Of a DNA stretch of 64,000 nucleotides, positions 17,346 to 26,177 are shown in pieces. The DNA is from Candidatus Nitrohelix vancouverensis (GTDB lineage: Bacteria > Nitrospinota > Nitrospinia > Nitrospinales > VA-1): positions 956,557 to 1,020,556 of the forward strand of contig CP048620.1 of assembly GCA_015698305.1 (NCBI GenBank), read 5' to 3'. Position 1 is the stretch's first letter. Each line of letters begins with the position of its first letter. The position numbers and the translations under genes are program-made. The notes under the pieces were generated by a model. It searched no databases. It worked only from the letters and a program-made list of their open reading frames with translations, and was not told where the DNA came from.

Positions 17346-18979
17346 TGACCGAGAACGATCAAAAACAATTAGGAGCCACCCTCTGGGCCATTGCCGACCA
17401 GTTGCGCGGGGCGATGAATGCGGACGACTTCCGCGATTATATGTTGTCGTTTTTGTTCCTGCGTTATCTTTCGGATAATTACGAAAACGCCGCTAAAAAA
17501 GAACTGGGTAAGGATTATCCCAAACTGGAGGCAGGGGACAAGCGCGCTCCCCTGGCGCTGTGGTACGCGGCCAATGCGAAGGACGTCGCCGATTTTGAAA
17601 AACAGATGCGCCGCAAGGTGCATTATGTGATCGAGCCTGCGCATTTGTGGAGCAGTATCGCGGAGCAGGCCAGAACGCAAGACAACGAACTGCTGAATAC
17701 TTTACAGCAGGGATTCAGTTACATCGAAAACCAATCCTTTGAAAATAATTTTCAGGGCTTGTTTTCGGAAATCAATCTGAATTCTGAAAAGCTGGGCAAA
17801 AATTACGCCGCCCGAAACGCCAAACTCTGCACCATCATCACCAAAATCGCAGAGGGCATTGCAGATTTTTCCACGGATAGCGACGTGTTGGGCGACGCTT
17901 ATGAATACCTGATCGGTCAATTTGCCGCAGGTTCGGGCAAGAAGGCGGGCGAGTTTTATACGCCGCAGGAGATTTCAACGATCCTTTCCGGAATTGTCAC
18001 CCTGGACAGTCAGAACCCGGCCAGCGGCAAGAAGAAGAAACTGAGAAAAGTTCTGGATTTTGCCTGCGGCTCCGGCTCCCTGCTCCTGAACGTGCGTAAC
18101 CAGTTGGGCGCGCGCGGTATTGGAAAATTCTACGGGCAGGAAAAAAACATCACCACCTACAACCTTGCGCGTATGAACATGCTGTTGCACGGGGTGAGAG
18201 ATTCGGAGTTTGAAATTCATCACGGCGATTCCCTGCTGAACGACTGGGACACGCTGAATGAAATGAACCCAGCCAAAAAACTGGAATGCGATGCGGTGGT
18301 GGCCAATCCGCCCTTCAGCTATCGCTGGCAACCCAATGAAGCGCTGGGCGAAGACTTCCGTTTTAAAAGCTACGGTCTGGCGCCCAAGTCTGCCGCCGAT
18401 TTTGCTTTTTTACTGCACGGCTTTCACTTTTTGGGCGATGAAGGGGTGATGGCGATCATCCTGCCTCATGGGGTTTTGTTTCGCGGCGGCGCGGAAGCGC
18501 GCATTCGCACCAAATTGTTAAAGGACAGCAATATAGACACGGTGATCGGTTTGCCCGCCAACCTGTTTTTCTCCACGGGGATTCCTGTGTGCATTCTGGT
18601 CCTGAAAAAATGCATGAAGTTCGACGATGTTTTGTTCATCAACGCCAGCGAAGGCTTTGCAAAGGGCAAGCGACAGAACCGCCTATTGCCGGAGCACACC
18701 GATAAAATTATTGATACTTATCAGTATCGCAAGGAAGAGGAACGATTTTCGCGCCGGGTGTCGATGAAGGAAATTGAGAAAAATGACTACAATCTGAATA
18801 TTTCCAGGTATGTCAGCACCGCCAGGCCAGATAAAAAAATAGCCTTGCAGGAGGTGAATGATGAGTTGGTGGAACTGGAGAAAGAAATCGTTTCCGCCAC
18901 TATCCGTCACAATGAATTCCTTGATAAGCTTGGCCTGCCCCCCCTGCCGATTGACAAAAAAAAGATTGACGCAAGTTAA
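17345..18979 (+). CDS. hsdM: Type I restriction enzyme, M (N6-adenine methyltransferase) subunit
   Basis: 544 residues. An N-terminal helical HsdM domain spans about 8-150. The methylase has GEFYTPQEI (202-210), SAM motif I DFACGSGS (238-245) and catalytic motif IV NPPF (321-324). It transfers methyl from SAM to adenine in host sites, protecting them, and with HsdS forms the M2S core that binds HsdR. The ATG overlaps the prrC-like stop by one base (TAATG), so expression of methylase and toxin is translationally linked. It is the last gene of the operon, whereas hsdM usually comes first. Confidence 0.95.
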   Translation: MTENDQKQLGATLWAIADQLRGAMNADDFRDYMLSFLFLRYLSDNYENAAKKELGKDYPKLEAGDKRAPLALWYAANAKDVADFEKQMRRKVHYVIEPAHLWSSIAEQARTQDNELLNTLQQGFSYIENQSFENNFQGLFSEINLNSEKLGKNYAARNAKLCTIITKIAEGIADFSTDSDVLGDAYEYLIGQFAAGSGKKAGEFYTPQEISTILSGIVTLDSQNPASGKKKKLRKVLDFACGSGSLLLNVRNQLGARGIGKFYGQEKNITTYNLARMNMLLHGVRDSEFEIHHGDSLLNDWDTLNEMNPAKKLECDAVVANPPFSYRWQPNEALGEDFRFKSYGLAPKSAADFAFLLHGFHFLGDEGVMAIILPHGVLFRGGAEARIRTKLLKDSNIDTVIGLPANLFFSTGIPVCILVLKKCMKFDDVLFINASEGFAKGKRQNRLLPEHTDKIIDTYQYRKEEERFSRRVSMKEIEKNDYNLNISRYVSTARPDKKIALQEVNDELVELEKEIVSATIRHNEFLDKLGLPPLPIDKKKIDAS

Positions 18980-19024
18980 ATCTCAAAGGCTTTACTGTGA
19001 AGTTGAATAGGGACCATTTGAGAT
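18980..19024. repeat. Inverted repeat just after hsdM
   Basis: ATCTCAAA (18980-18987) and TTTGAGAT (19017-19024) are perfect complements across a 29-base loop. No T-tract follows, so an intrinsic terminator is doubtful. The rest of the 264-base gap to the next gene is AT-rich, with nothing else recognised. Confidence 0.4.
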
Positions 19025-19243
19025 AAAAACCCATTAATTATTTTTTTCAAATCATCTACTTAAAACGGGGAATCCTTGTATTGATTCCTCTTGATTTTAA
19101 TTTCTACTAGAATTACAATAACAGTTGATAGCTTATTACTGACTGTTTGGTTGGGTAATTTATCATTTTTTGGGTGAATGGAAGCTAATTATAGAGCCTC
19201 GCCCTTCAGGTTTATATAACGGGAAAGTCGTACAGGGATAGTT

Positions 19244-20140
19244 ATGGGTATTGGAAAAATCAGTCTCACTACCTCGTTAGAGCCGGATATTCCCAAGCTT
19301 AGGGAGTTGGGGGTCATGAAACCGGATAATCTGCGGAGGAAGTTTTACAAAAACTTCTGCAAGCTGGATTGTGCCGTGGTGATGTGGCAACCGCATCAAT
19401 TCGGCGCGGTCACGAATTTTGGAATTCCCTATACCAAGGTCGATATTCATTCAAAGCATTTTGATCGTTTCCATGAATTGAAAGATTATCTGCTCGACCT
19501 CTTCCCCGATAGCCATGAAATCGATTTGAATGATTTCAACATTTCGCGGATTGAATTGCATTCGGATATTGAAAGCCTTCCTCTGGATATCGTCCTGGCC
19601 CGTCTCTGGGTGATAGGTTATCGCCGGGAGAGTGTGAGCTTCTATAAGGGCAAGACCATCTACATTGGAACTGATCCCAAAATCCGCATTTTCAATAAGA
19701 ATTCCCAATTACTTCGGAAATTGGGCAAAACCGGGAAGCTGACCGAAAACGAATTGCAGTTAATGAATGGAAAACCAATCACCCGCTTTTCGATCGAAAT
19801 CGGTCAATTGAAAATGAATTTGAATCAATTGGTAAATGATCCAAAACAATTGGCTTCCTATTTTGATCGATTCAAATTCTACAATTTTGAGGATGATGAA
19901 TCGATCAATCGCGTGGGCGGTTTTCAAATTTTGATGTCCAAAATTCGCCGGGAACATCGCAAATCATTCGATCAATTCAAAGATCGTGAGCTGGAGCGAT
20001 TGATTCAACGAAATTTCAAATCATCAATCCGCGCATGGTTCAAAAAGGAGGCAATCGAAAAGCCAATCAGCATCAAGGCAAAATTGATTCAGGAAGCGAA
20101 ACGATTCAATCGGATACTTTCAACGGGGATGATCGAATGA
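19244..20140 (+). CDS. Replication-initiator-like protein (Rep_trans/phage gene II type)
   Basis: A 298-residue basic protein with AGGGA 6 bases before the ATG. The middle carries NISRIELHSDIE and, after a gap, KTIYIGTDPKIRIFNK then ITRFSIEI. This resembles the rolling-circle initiator pattern (R.ElxxD followed by YxG...RiYnK and RxE), known from filamentous phages and small plasmids. A catalytic tyrosine cannot be assigned with certainty. Its place beside HTH and int genes fits an element that may replicate after excision. It could instead be an island-specific DNA-binding protein. Confidence 0.45.
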   Translation: MGIGKISLTTSLEPDIPKLRELGVMKPDNLRRKFYKNFCKLDCAVVMWQPHQFGAVTNFGIPYTKVDIHSKHFDRFHELKDYLLDLFPDSHEIDLNDFNISRIELHSDIESLPLDIVLARLWVIGYRRESVSFYKGKTIYIGTDPKIRIFNKNSQLLRKLGKTGKLTENELQLMNGKPITRFSIEIGQLKMNLNQLVNDPKQLASYFDRFKFYNFEDDESINRVGGFQILMSKIRREHRKSFDQFKDRELERLIQRNFKSSIRAWFKKEAIEKPISIKAKLIQEAKRFNRILSTGMIE

Positions 20141-20361
20141 CAGCGTTCTTGTCAGTGATTCAATTATCCCGGTTTCTGGGAGTCAAACCCAAAACCCTGT
20201 ATTCGTGGGTCAGTAAGAAAGTGATTCCGCATTATCGAATAGAGGGATTGATTCTTTTCAAGAAACAGGAAGTCGAAGCATGGATTGAAACGCGCCACCA
20301 AAACCCGGAAGACCCTCGAAACCCCAAGGCGAATGAGTTTGAGGATGAATATAGCCTTTGA
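20137..20361 (+). CDS. Small HTH protein, probable excisionase
   Basis: 74 residues from ATG 20137, which overlaps the upstream stop by 4 bases (ATGA); a longer frame from 20035 lies inside the upstream gene and is rejected. The sequence (SVIQLSRFLGVKPKTLYSWVSKKVIPHYRIEG) is a MerR/HTH_17-type winged helix, followed by LILFKKQEVEAWIE, typical of excisionase-family proteins. The tail is acidic. It lies immediately before int and would be expected to bend DNA at attL/attR and steer the integrase toward excision. It may also bind the palindromes at the left end. Confidence 0.78.
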   Translation: MTAFLSVIQLSRFLGVKPKTLYSWVSKKVIPHYRIEGLILFKKQEVEAWIETRHQNPEDPRNPKANEFEDEYSL

Positions 20362-20426
20362 TAGAATATTCCATACAGATACAGGGAAACCCGACCTGCG
20401 ATCAACTTCCTTAAAGGAGGTTGAAT

Positions 20427-21497
20427 ATGGCCCTTTATAGACAGAAGGGAAGCAAGGTTTGGTGGATGAGTTACTCACTGGGAGGACGTCAACGCCGCAA
20501 ATCAACGGGAACGGATAACAAGAAGATTGCCGAGTCGATCTATTTCAAAGTCAAAACCCAGATTGCGGAAGGACGGTATTTTGAAAACAGTAAGGGCAAG
20601 GATAAAACCCTGCGCGATCTGTTTTCACGATACATCAAGGAAGTGACGCCGCAGAAAAACCCGGTCGCTATGAATGACGAGAAGCGCATTTCCCGAAGGC
20701 TTCTTGATTTTCTTGGCAACCTCAAGTTGGCGGAAGTCACAACCGACCACGTTGCCCGGTATGTAACGCATCGAAGAAAGAAGATTGCGCCCGCTACCAT
20801 CAATCGGGAACTGGCTTATTTATCGGCAACGTACAATCAGGCGATAAAAGTCTGGGGATGGCATCGGGACAACCCGGTATCCCGCATCAAGCGGGAGAAA
20901 GAACAAAAGCGGGTGAAGTATTTCCCGGAAAATGAGTTTCAGGAAATATTCAACCTGCTTGCAGAATGGGTAAAGCCCATCGTTCTTTTAGCGAAAAACA
21001 CGGGGCTACGGCTTTCCAATGTAGTGTTTCTGGAATGGTCCGAAGTGAACATCAAAACTCGGTTGATCGTACTGGATGCCAAGAAAGTGAAGAATTCTCA
21101 CTCGCTAGGCATACCCATGACGCAACAGGTTTTTGAAGTTTTAACGGAGCAGGAAAGAAAACGAAGGTCTGGCAGTCCTCATGTTTTTATCAACCGGGAA
21201 GGCAAGCCGTATACCAAGTGGGGCGTTTATCGGGCGTTCAAGAAAGCCTGCAAAACGGCAGGGTATCCAGATTACAGGTTCCACGATCTCCGACATGATT
21301 TTTGTTCCAAGTTGGTTCAGGCCGGAGTGGATATCTACACCGTGAAGGAACTGGCAGGGCATAAGAACATAGCCACCACACTAGGTTATGCGCATTTGAA
21401 TCCGGAAAGGTTGAAACAGGCGGTATCAGTTCTCGATTATCATAGTTCTATCATAATCGACGAAAAAGGGCTTGCTGCGAAAGATGTAAACCCTTGA
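20427..21497 (+). CDS. int: Tyrosine recombinase integrase of the island
   Basis: ATG 20427 (356 residues) is chosen because AAAGGAGG lies 6 bases upstream; a TTG 6 bases earlier is ignored. There is a short N-terminal basic segment, a SAM-like core-binding domain (about 55-145) and a catalytic domain with Arg195 (TGLRLSN), His286-x2-Arg289 (HDLRH), His312 (GHKN) and nucleophile Tyr321 (YAHL). It would recombine the 44-bp tRNA-Arg site. The stop lies 5 bases before attR. Two TATCATA motifs sit inside its last codons. Confidence 0.95.
   Translation: MALYRQKGSKVWWMSYSLGGRQRRKSTGTDNKKIAESIYFKVKTQIAEGRYFENSKGKDKTLRDLFSRYIKEVTPQKNPVAMNDEKRISRRLLDFLGNLKLAEVTTDHVARYVTHRRKKIAPATINRELAYLSATYNQAIKVWGWHRDNPVSRIKREKEQKRVKYFPENEFQEIFNLLAEWVKPIVLLAKNTGLRLSNVVFLEWSEVNIKTRLIVLDAKKVKNSHSLGIPMTQQVFEVLTEQERKRRSGSPHVFINREGKPYTKWGVYRAFKKACKTAGYPDYRFHDLRHDFCSKLVQAGVDIYTVKELAGHKNIATTLGYAHLNPERLKQAVSVLDYHSSIIIDEKGLAAKDVNP
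21438..21455. repeat. Pair of TATCATA direct repeats, 11-bp phase (right end)
   Basis: TATCATA at 21438-21444 and 21449-21455, 11 bp apart as at the left end, 48 bp from attR and inside the int coding sequence. Confidence 0.55.
21463..21495 (-). terminator. Possible intrinsic terminator after tRNA-Arg
   Basis: On the minus strand AAGGGTTT (21495-21488) pairs with AAGCCCTT (21473-21466, one G-U pair) across a 14-base loop, ending in a T run. It lies in island DNA downstream of the tRNA, so the element would supply the tRNA's terminator. Confidence 0.4.
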
Positions 21498-21502
21498 TAT
21501 AA

Positions 21503-21578
<76 letters not shown>

Positions 21579-21581
21579 GCG

Positions 21582-23075
21582 TTATTGAATTGTTGGGAGG
21601 ATAATCTGGAAGCGGGTTCCTTTTCCCGGTTCGCTTTCGACCGTGATCGTTCCGCTGTGTTTTTCCACGAGTTGTTTGACGATATACATTCCCAGTCCGG
21701 CGCTTTTCTCTCCGCGCGTTCCCGCTTGCGATGCGCTGGTGAACTTGTCGAACAGAACGGGTATCTTGTTCGCCGGTATGCCAATGCCGTTGTCTTGCAC
21801 TGTGAGTTGCATATTTGTATCGTCTGGAGCTTCTAAAATCAAGCGGATTTCTCCGCCTTCGGGGGTGAACTTGATGGCGTTGGAGAGAAGATTGGTGATA
21901 ACGCGCCTCAGCGCGGCGGCGTTTCCATTGATTTGCAGAGAGGTTTCCTGATATTCGATCTGGATATTTTTGTTCACCGCCAGTTGCGCAAGCGACTGGA
22001 TGCTTTCTTTCACCAATGATGAAAAGGCGAAGATCGATTTGTCCAGTTCGCGCTCGTCCTGCAAGTGACCAAGATCGAGAAGATCGTTGATCAACTCTAG
22101 CAGGTATTGAGATGTGCTTTGAATGACTTCGAGATATTCTTCGGTCTCCTCTTCCGATACCTGGCCTTCGGCGATGAGTTCGGCGCTGAGTTTGATATTG
22201 CCCAGGGGGTTGCGCAGATCGTGCGAGGCGATGGAAAGGAATTCGTCTTTCAGCTTGCTGAGTTTTTTTAACTGCTCCACTTTTTGAACCAGTTCGCGAT
22301 TGAGTAAGAGTGAATTGATATGAACGCGGATGCGCGCTATCAATTCCTCTCTGGCGAAGGGTTTGCTGAGGTAGTCGGTGATGCCCGCATGGTACAGGCG
22401 CAGGACGTCGTCCTTGTTGGCGGAACCGCTCAGCAAAAAAATGGGCAGGTCTTTCTGGTTCAGATCGTGGCGCAGGGCTTTGCAGAGTTGCAGTCCATCC
22501 ATTTCCGGCATGACCAGATCGGTCAGGACCATGTCGAATTTCACTTCCTGCTCCTGAAAAATCCGAAGCGCTTCTTTGCCGTTGTTCGCGGGAATGGCGG
22601 TGATACCCTCGCCCTTGAGGATATTCAACAACATCGAGCGGATGGTCGGACTGTCGTCGACGACCAGTAGCTTCAAGCCCTTGAATAAATTTTCGGGATA
22701 CAGGATGCGGTGAATGGAGTTGAGCAATTCGCCGGAGACGAAGGGTTTGGTGATGTAGTCGGCCCCTCCGACGTCAAAACCCTGGCGCCGAACCTCCATG
22801 GAATCGTCGCTGGTGATGAAGATAACGGGCGGGTTGCCAACATTCTCGGGCGAAGTTTCGGCCTGCTTTTCGCGCAGGCGGCGCACGGTTTCGAATCCGT
22901 TGATGCCGGGCATCTCCAGGTCCATCGTGACCAGATCAACGACCTCTTCTTCCAGAATTTCGAGGGCGGATTCGCCGTCGAGCGCTTCAAGAATTTCAAA
23001 ATCGCCTTTCGCCAGCTCCATGCGGGCGATGGCGCGGAAGGTAGAACTGTCGTCTACTATGAGGATTCGCTTCAT
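21582..23075 (-). CDS. Hybrid kinase: two receiver domains then histidine kinase
   Basis: A 497-residue soluble protein. REC1 has Asp52 (VTMDLEMPG) and REC2 has Asp186 (LTDLVMPEMDG), each followed by the conserved Lys (TKPF, SKPF). A HisKA domain carries His285 (SHDLRNPLGN) and a HATPase domain carries NLLSNAIKFT, DNGIGIP and SAGLGMYIV. Receivers placed N-terminal to the kinase suggest it is regulated by phosphorylation from another kinase and relays onward. There is no output domain and no paired regulator nearby. It lies downstream of fhs in the same direction with a gap of about 140 bases. Confidence 0.9.
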   Translation of the reverse strand: MKRILIVDDSSTFRAIARMELAKGDFEILEALDGESALEILEEEVVDLVTMDLEMPGINGFETVRRLREKQAETSPENVGNPPVIFITSDDSMEVRRQGFDVGGADYITKPFVSGELLNSIHRILYPENLFKGLKLLVVDDSPTIRSMLLNILKGEGITAIPANNGKEALRIFQEQEVKFDMVLTDLVMPEMDGLQLCKALRHDLNQKDLPIFLLSGSANKDDVLRLYHAGITDYLSKPFAREELIARIRVHINSLLLNRELVQKVEQLKKLSKLKDEFLSIASHDLRNPLGNIKLSAELIAEGQVSEEETEEYLEVIQSTSQYLLELINDLLDLGHLQDERELDKSIFAFSSLVKESIQSLAQLAVNKNIQIEYQETSLQINGNAAALRRVITNLLSNAIKFTPEGGEIRLILEAPDDTNMQLTVQDNGIGIPANKIPVLFDKFTSASQAGTRGEKSAGLGMYIVKQLVEKHSGTITVESEPGKGTRFQIILPTIQ

Positions 23076-23213
23076 GTTGGGTGAAAGGTCGGCGACGGTT
23101 CGTTATAAATTGCGTCAAATTTTGAGAGTAATTATAACCTTTACCTTCAGTATAAAGAATAGAATTTTCAAAGTCAAAGCAGGGATTGAGGAAAAGGGAT
23201 GAAAAAACGCAAT

Positions 23214-24842
23214 CTACCGCACGCCCTGGATTTTTCCGTCGATCAGGTCGATGGACTCGGCGCGCGGCGTGCGCGGCAAACCCGGCATGCGCAGGATTTC
23301 TCCGGTGAGGGGGATGAGGAATCCGGCGCCGGCGGAGATGAGGATTTCGCGCACGGTGATGGGGAAGGGTTCGGGTCTGCCGAGAATCTTGGGATCGTCG
23401 GTGAACGATGCTGGCGTTTTAGCGATGCAGACGGGGAGTTTGTCGTAACCGTGTTTTTCAATCGTGCGCAAATCGCGTTCGGCTTTGGCGGCGTACTTGA
23501 TCTCTCCGGCGCCGTACATATTGTGCGCGACCTTCCAGATTTTCGTTTTAACGTCTTCGCTCCAGTCGTACAACGGGCAATAGGGGTCTGATTGTTTCTC
23601 TGCATGTTCTCGCACCACTCGCGCCAGTTCGCGTCCGCCCGCCCCGCCATTGGCAAAGACGTCGCTGACGGCGAAGGGGATTTTCAAAACGCTTTCGCAA
23701 TGTTTGCGAACGACGTCGATTTCTTCGTCGCTGTCGGCGGCGAAGCGGTTCAGGCAGACGATGGGCGGCTCGCAGAATTTCCTGATGTTCTCGGCGTGGC
23801 GGTCGAGGTTGGGCAGTCCCTGGCGCACGCGCTCCGGGTCGGGTCGGTCGAGTTCGTTGGCGTCGGCTCCGCCATGCAGTTTGAGGGCGCGGCAGGTGGC
23901 GACCAGCACGACGGCGGCGGTGTCGAGTCCGGCGCTTTTGCATTTGATGTCGAAAAATTTTTCAGCGCCGAGGTCGAAGCCAAAGCCCGCTTCGGTGATG
24001 ACCCAGTCGGAGGTGGCGAGGGCCATGCGCGTTGCGAGTACGGAATTACAGCCGTGCGCGATGTTGGCGAAGGGGCCGCCGTGGATGAAAGCGGGCACGC
24101 CTTCGGATGTTTGCGCCAGGTTCGGTAACAGAGCGTCCTTCAGTAGCGCGGCCAGAGCGCCGGTGGCGTTGAGGGTTTGCGCGGTCACCGGTTCTTCGTC
24201 GTAGGTGAAGGCGAGCAGGATGCGGTCGAGTCGTTGTTTGAGGTCTTCGTAATTTTCTGAAAGGCAGAGGATCGCCATGATCTCCGAGGCGGCGGTGATG
24301 TCGAATCCGGTTTCGCGCGGCACGCCTTGCATAACCCCGCCCAGGCCGATGACGATGTTGCGTAGCGAACGGTCGTTCATGTCCATCACGCGGCGCCAGT
24401 GAATTCGGCGCGGGTCGATTTTGGACAGGCCGGAATGGTAGATGCGATTGTCGAGCAAAGCGGCGAGCAAATTGTTGGCGGAAGCGATGGCGTGAAAGTC
24501 GCCGTTGAAGTGCAGGTTGATTTCATCCGAAGGTTCTACCGTGCTTTTGCCGCCGCCGGTCGCACCGCCTTTCAAACCCATGCAGGGACCCATCGAGGGT
24601 TCGCGGAGCGCGAGGCAGACGGACTCGCCCAGTTGCGCGAAGCCCTGGCCGAGGCCGATGGTTGTGGTGGTTTTGCCTTCTCCCGCCGATGTGGGGGTGA
24701 TTGCGGAGACGAGAATGAGCTTTCCCTTTTGCGGATGACGATTTAAAACATCCAGTCGGACTTTGGCTTTGTATTTTCCGTAGGGGATCAGGTCGGCATC
24801 GCTCAATCCCAGCTTGCCGGCAATCTGGTCAATCGGCTCCAT
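23214..24842 (-). CDS. fhs: Formate-tetrahydrofolate ligase
   Basis: 542 residues, near the family norm of about 555. It makes 10-formyl-THF from formate, THF and ATP in the cytosol. It shows the P-loop TPTSAGEGKTTTTIG (about 50-64), SMGPCMGLKGG and INLHFNGDFHAI, and a C-terminal LMPG-like LRMPGLPRTP. In the segment after GGATGGG it has KSTVEPSDE in place of the common YAQVVPMED, a lineage variant. The product supplies purine synthesis (PurH in this window) and one-carbon metabolism. It starts 36 bases after the SPL-like gene and is probably co-transcribed with it. Confidence 0.95.
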   Translation of the reverse strand: MEPIDQIAGKLGLSDADLIPYGKYKAKVRLDVLNRHPQKGKLILVSAITPTSAGEGKTTTTIGLGQGFAQLGESVCLALREPSMGPCMGLKGGATGGGKSTVEPSDEINLHFNGDFHAIASANNLLAALLDNRIYHSGLSKIDPRRIHWRRVMDMNDRSLRNIVIGLGGVMQGVPRETGFDITAASEIMAILCLSENYEDLKQRLDRILLAFTYDEEPVTAQTLNATGALAALLKDALLPNLAQTSEGVPAFIHGGPFANIAHGCNSVLATRMALATSDWVITEAGFGFDLGAEKFFDIKCKSAGLDTAAVVLVATCRALKLHGGADANELDRPDPERVRQGLPNLDRHAENIRKFCEPPIVCLNRFAADSDEEIDVVRKHCESVLKIPFAVSDVFANGGAGGRELARVVREHAEKQSDPYCPLYDWSEDVKTKIWKVAHNMYGAGEIKYAAKAERDLRTIEKHGYDKLPVCIAKTPASFTDDPKILGRPEPFPITVREILISAGAGFLIPLTGEILRMPGLPRTPRAESIDLIDGKIQGVR

Positions 24843-24878
24843 CTCGTTTCCTCCAGGTTTCGATCGTTTAAAACGACG

Positions 24879-25994
24879 CTAAATTTGTTTGACGAGTTTT
24901 GCGGTCGGCGAAAAGAATGTTTTTAAATGCGGATCGGATTTGGGCAAGGCTCCGGTGGCGCCTTCCCAAACCTCGCGGGTTTCCATGCACAGATACACGC
25001 TCAGGGATTCGGCGCGTTGTTTGACGTAGTCGCGAATGGTTTCATAGGCTTGATTCCTCAGCGGGCGCAGGTAGCGAAACTTGCCGTCCTTGCTGGCGAC
25101 ATGTTCGCTGGAAAACAGAAGCGTTTGCGGATTTCTTTCCTTAATCATTTGCTTGAGGCCCGAGCGGTAACGGAAACTTCCGAGGCTGAGCCATTCGATG
25201 GCGTCTGGATTCAGATTGAGAAAAATTTCTTCGACCAGGTCTTTGTAGGCGCGCTCCCAACCGGGGAACAGGATGATCGGATCGAGGTGAATGCCAATGC
25301 GATAGCCTTTTTCCTGACAGCGTCGCGCGGCGGCGAGTCGTTTCTCCAGCGCGGGGGTTCCGATCTCTTCGCGGTCGACAATTTCACGGGGATTCAGCGA
25401 CCAGGAGACGATGACATTTTCAGTGTTTTCCTGGGTCAGTAAATTTCCGATTTCGTCGGATTTGGTTTTGAGTTCGAGAACGGCGTTGCTTTGCCGATTG
25501 AAAAAAGGAATCAGGGCCTTTGAATAGGGCAGGCCCGCATCGTGCGCCAGGCTGTCGGTGATTTCGCCGGTGCCGACGCGAAATTCCTGGTCGGGGTGCG
25601 CGTCGAAGCTCGCTTGCAATTCAGATAACAAATCCTCTATATTGACGAAGGCGACCAGAAGCGGGTTGTTTTTCAGAAAATCCTGAAGGAAACAGTAAGA
25701 GCAATCGTAGACGCAATTTTTCATCAGGTTGACGACGAAATAATTGCAACACACCATGCCGGGACTGACTCCGGGACACTTCTTCAAAAAAGAACCTTTA
25801 AATCGGGCGAGAAACAAACGGCGTTTGCAGGCGCCAAACCAGTCTTCTTGCGTCTGCTTGATCGCTTCCACGGCTTGCGCCGGATCCGCGCAGGACTCGA
25901 CGGGAACGGATGGAAAACGCTCAAGAACCTCGCGCGTGAAGGCTTCGTTCTCGACGCCGGGTTCGATATAAATCAATTCTGGAACAAAAGTCAT
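24879..25994 (-). CDS. SPL family radical SAM protein (spore photoproduct lyase-like)
   Basis: 371 residues with the radical SAM cluster motif C94-x3-C98-x2-C101 (NCVYDCSYCFLQ), in the form characteristic of SplB relatives (CxxxCxYCxLQ). A glycine/acidic GTGEITDSLAHD segment follows, then a TIM-barrel with IGIHLDPIILFPGW. SplB repairs the thymine dimer of spores with a 5'-deoxyadenosyl radical. Homologues occur in non-spore-formers, where the substrate is unproven, so photoproduct repair is only a possibility. Probably the first gene of an operon with fhs. Confidence 0.85.
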   Translation of the reverse strand: MTFVPELIYIEPGVENEAFTREVLERFPSVPVESCADPAQAVEAIKQTQEDWFGACKRRLFLARFKGSFLKKCPGVSPGMVCCNYFVVNLMKNCVYDCSYCFLQDFLKNNPLLVAFVNIEDLLSELQASFDAHPDQEFRVGTGEITDSLAHDAGLPYSKALIPFFNRQSNAVLELKTKSDEIGNLLTQENTENVIVSWSLNPREIVDREEIGTPALEKRLAAARRCQEKGYRIGIHLDPIILFPGWERAYKDLVEEIFLNLNPDAIEWLSLGSFRYRSGLKQMIKERNPQTLLFSSEHVASKDGKFRYLRPLRNQAYETIRDYVKQRAESLSVYLCMETREVWEGATGALPKSDPHLKTFFSPTAKLVKQI

Positions 25995-26177
25995 AAAATC
26001 ATTCTGCGGACTTGAGATTATAGCTCTAATCTGCGATAATCATAAGCTGTTGAAAAGTAATAGCTTATAAGAGGCGTTGGGGACATTTGGAACGGCCCGC
26101 CTCGTTTGTAGACAGCCAGCTTTCAATATCTCAGAAATTCTTCAAATATTCACTAAAACTTTTCCCACTTTAAAAAA

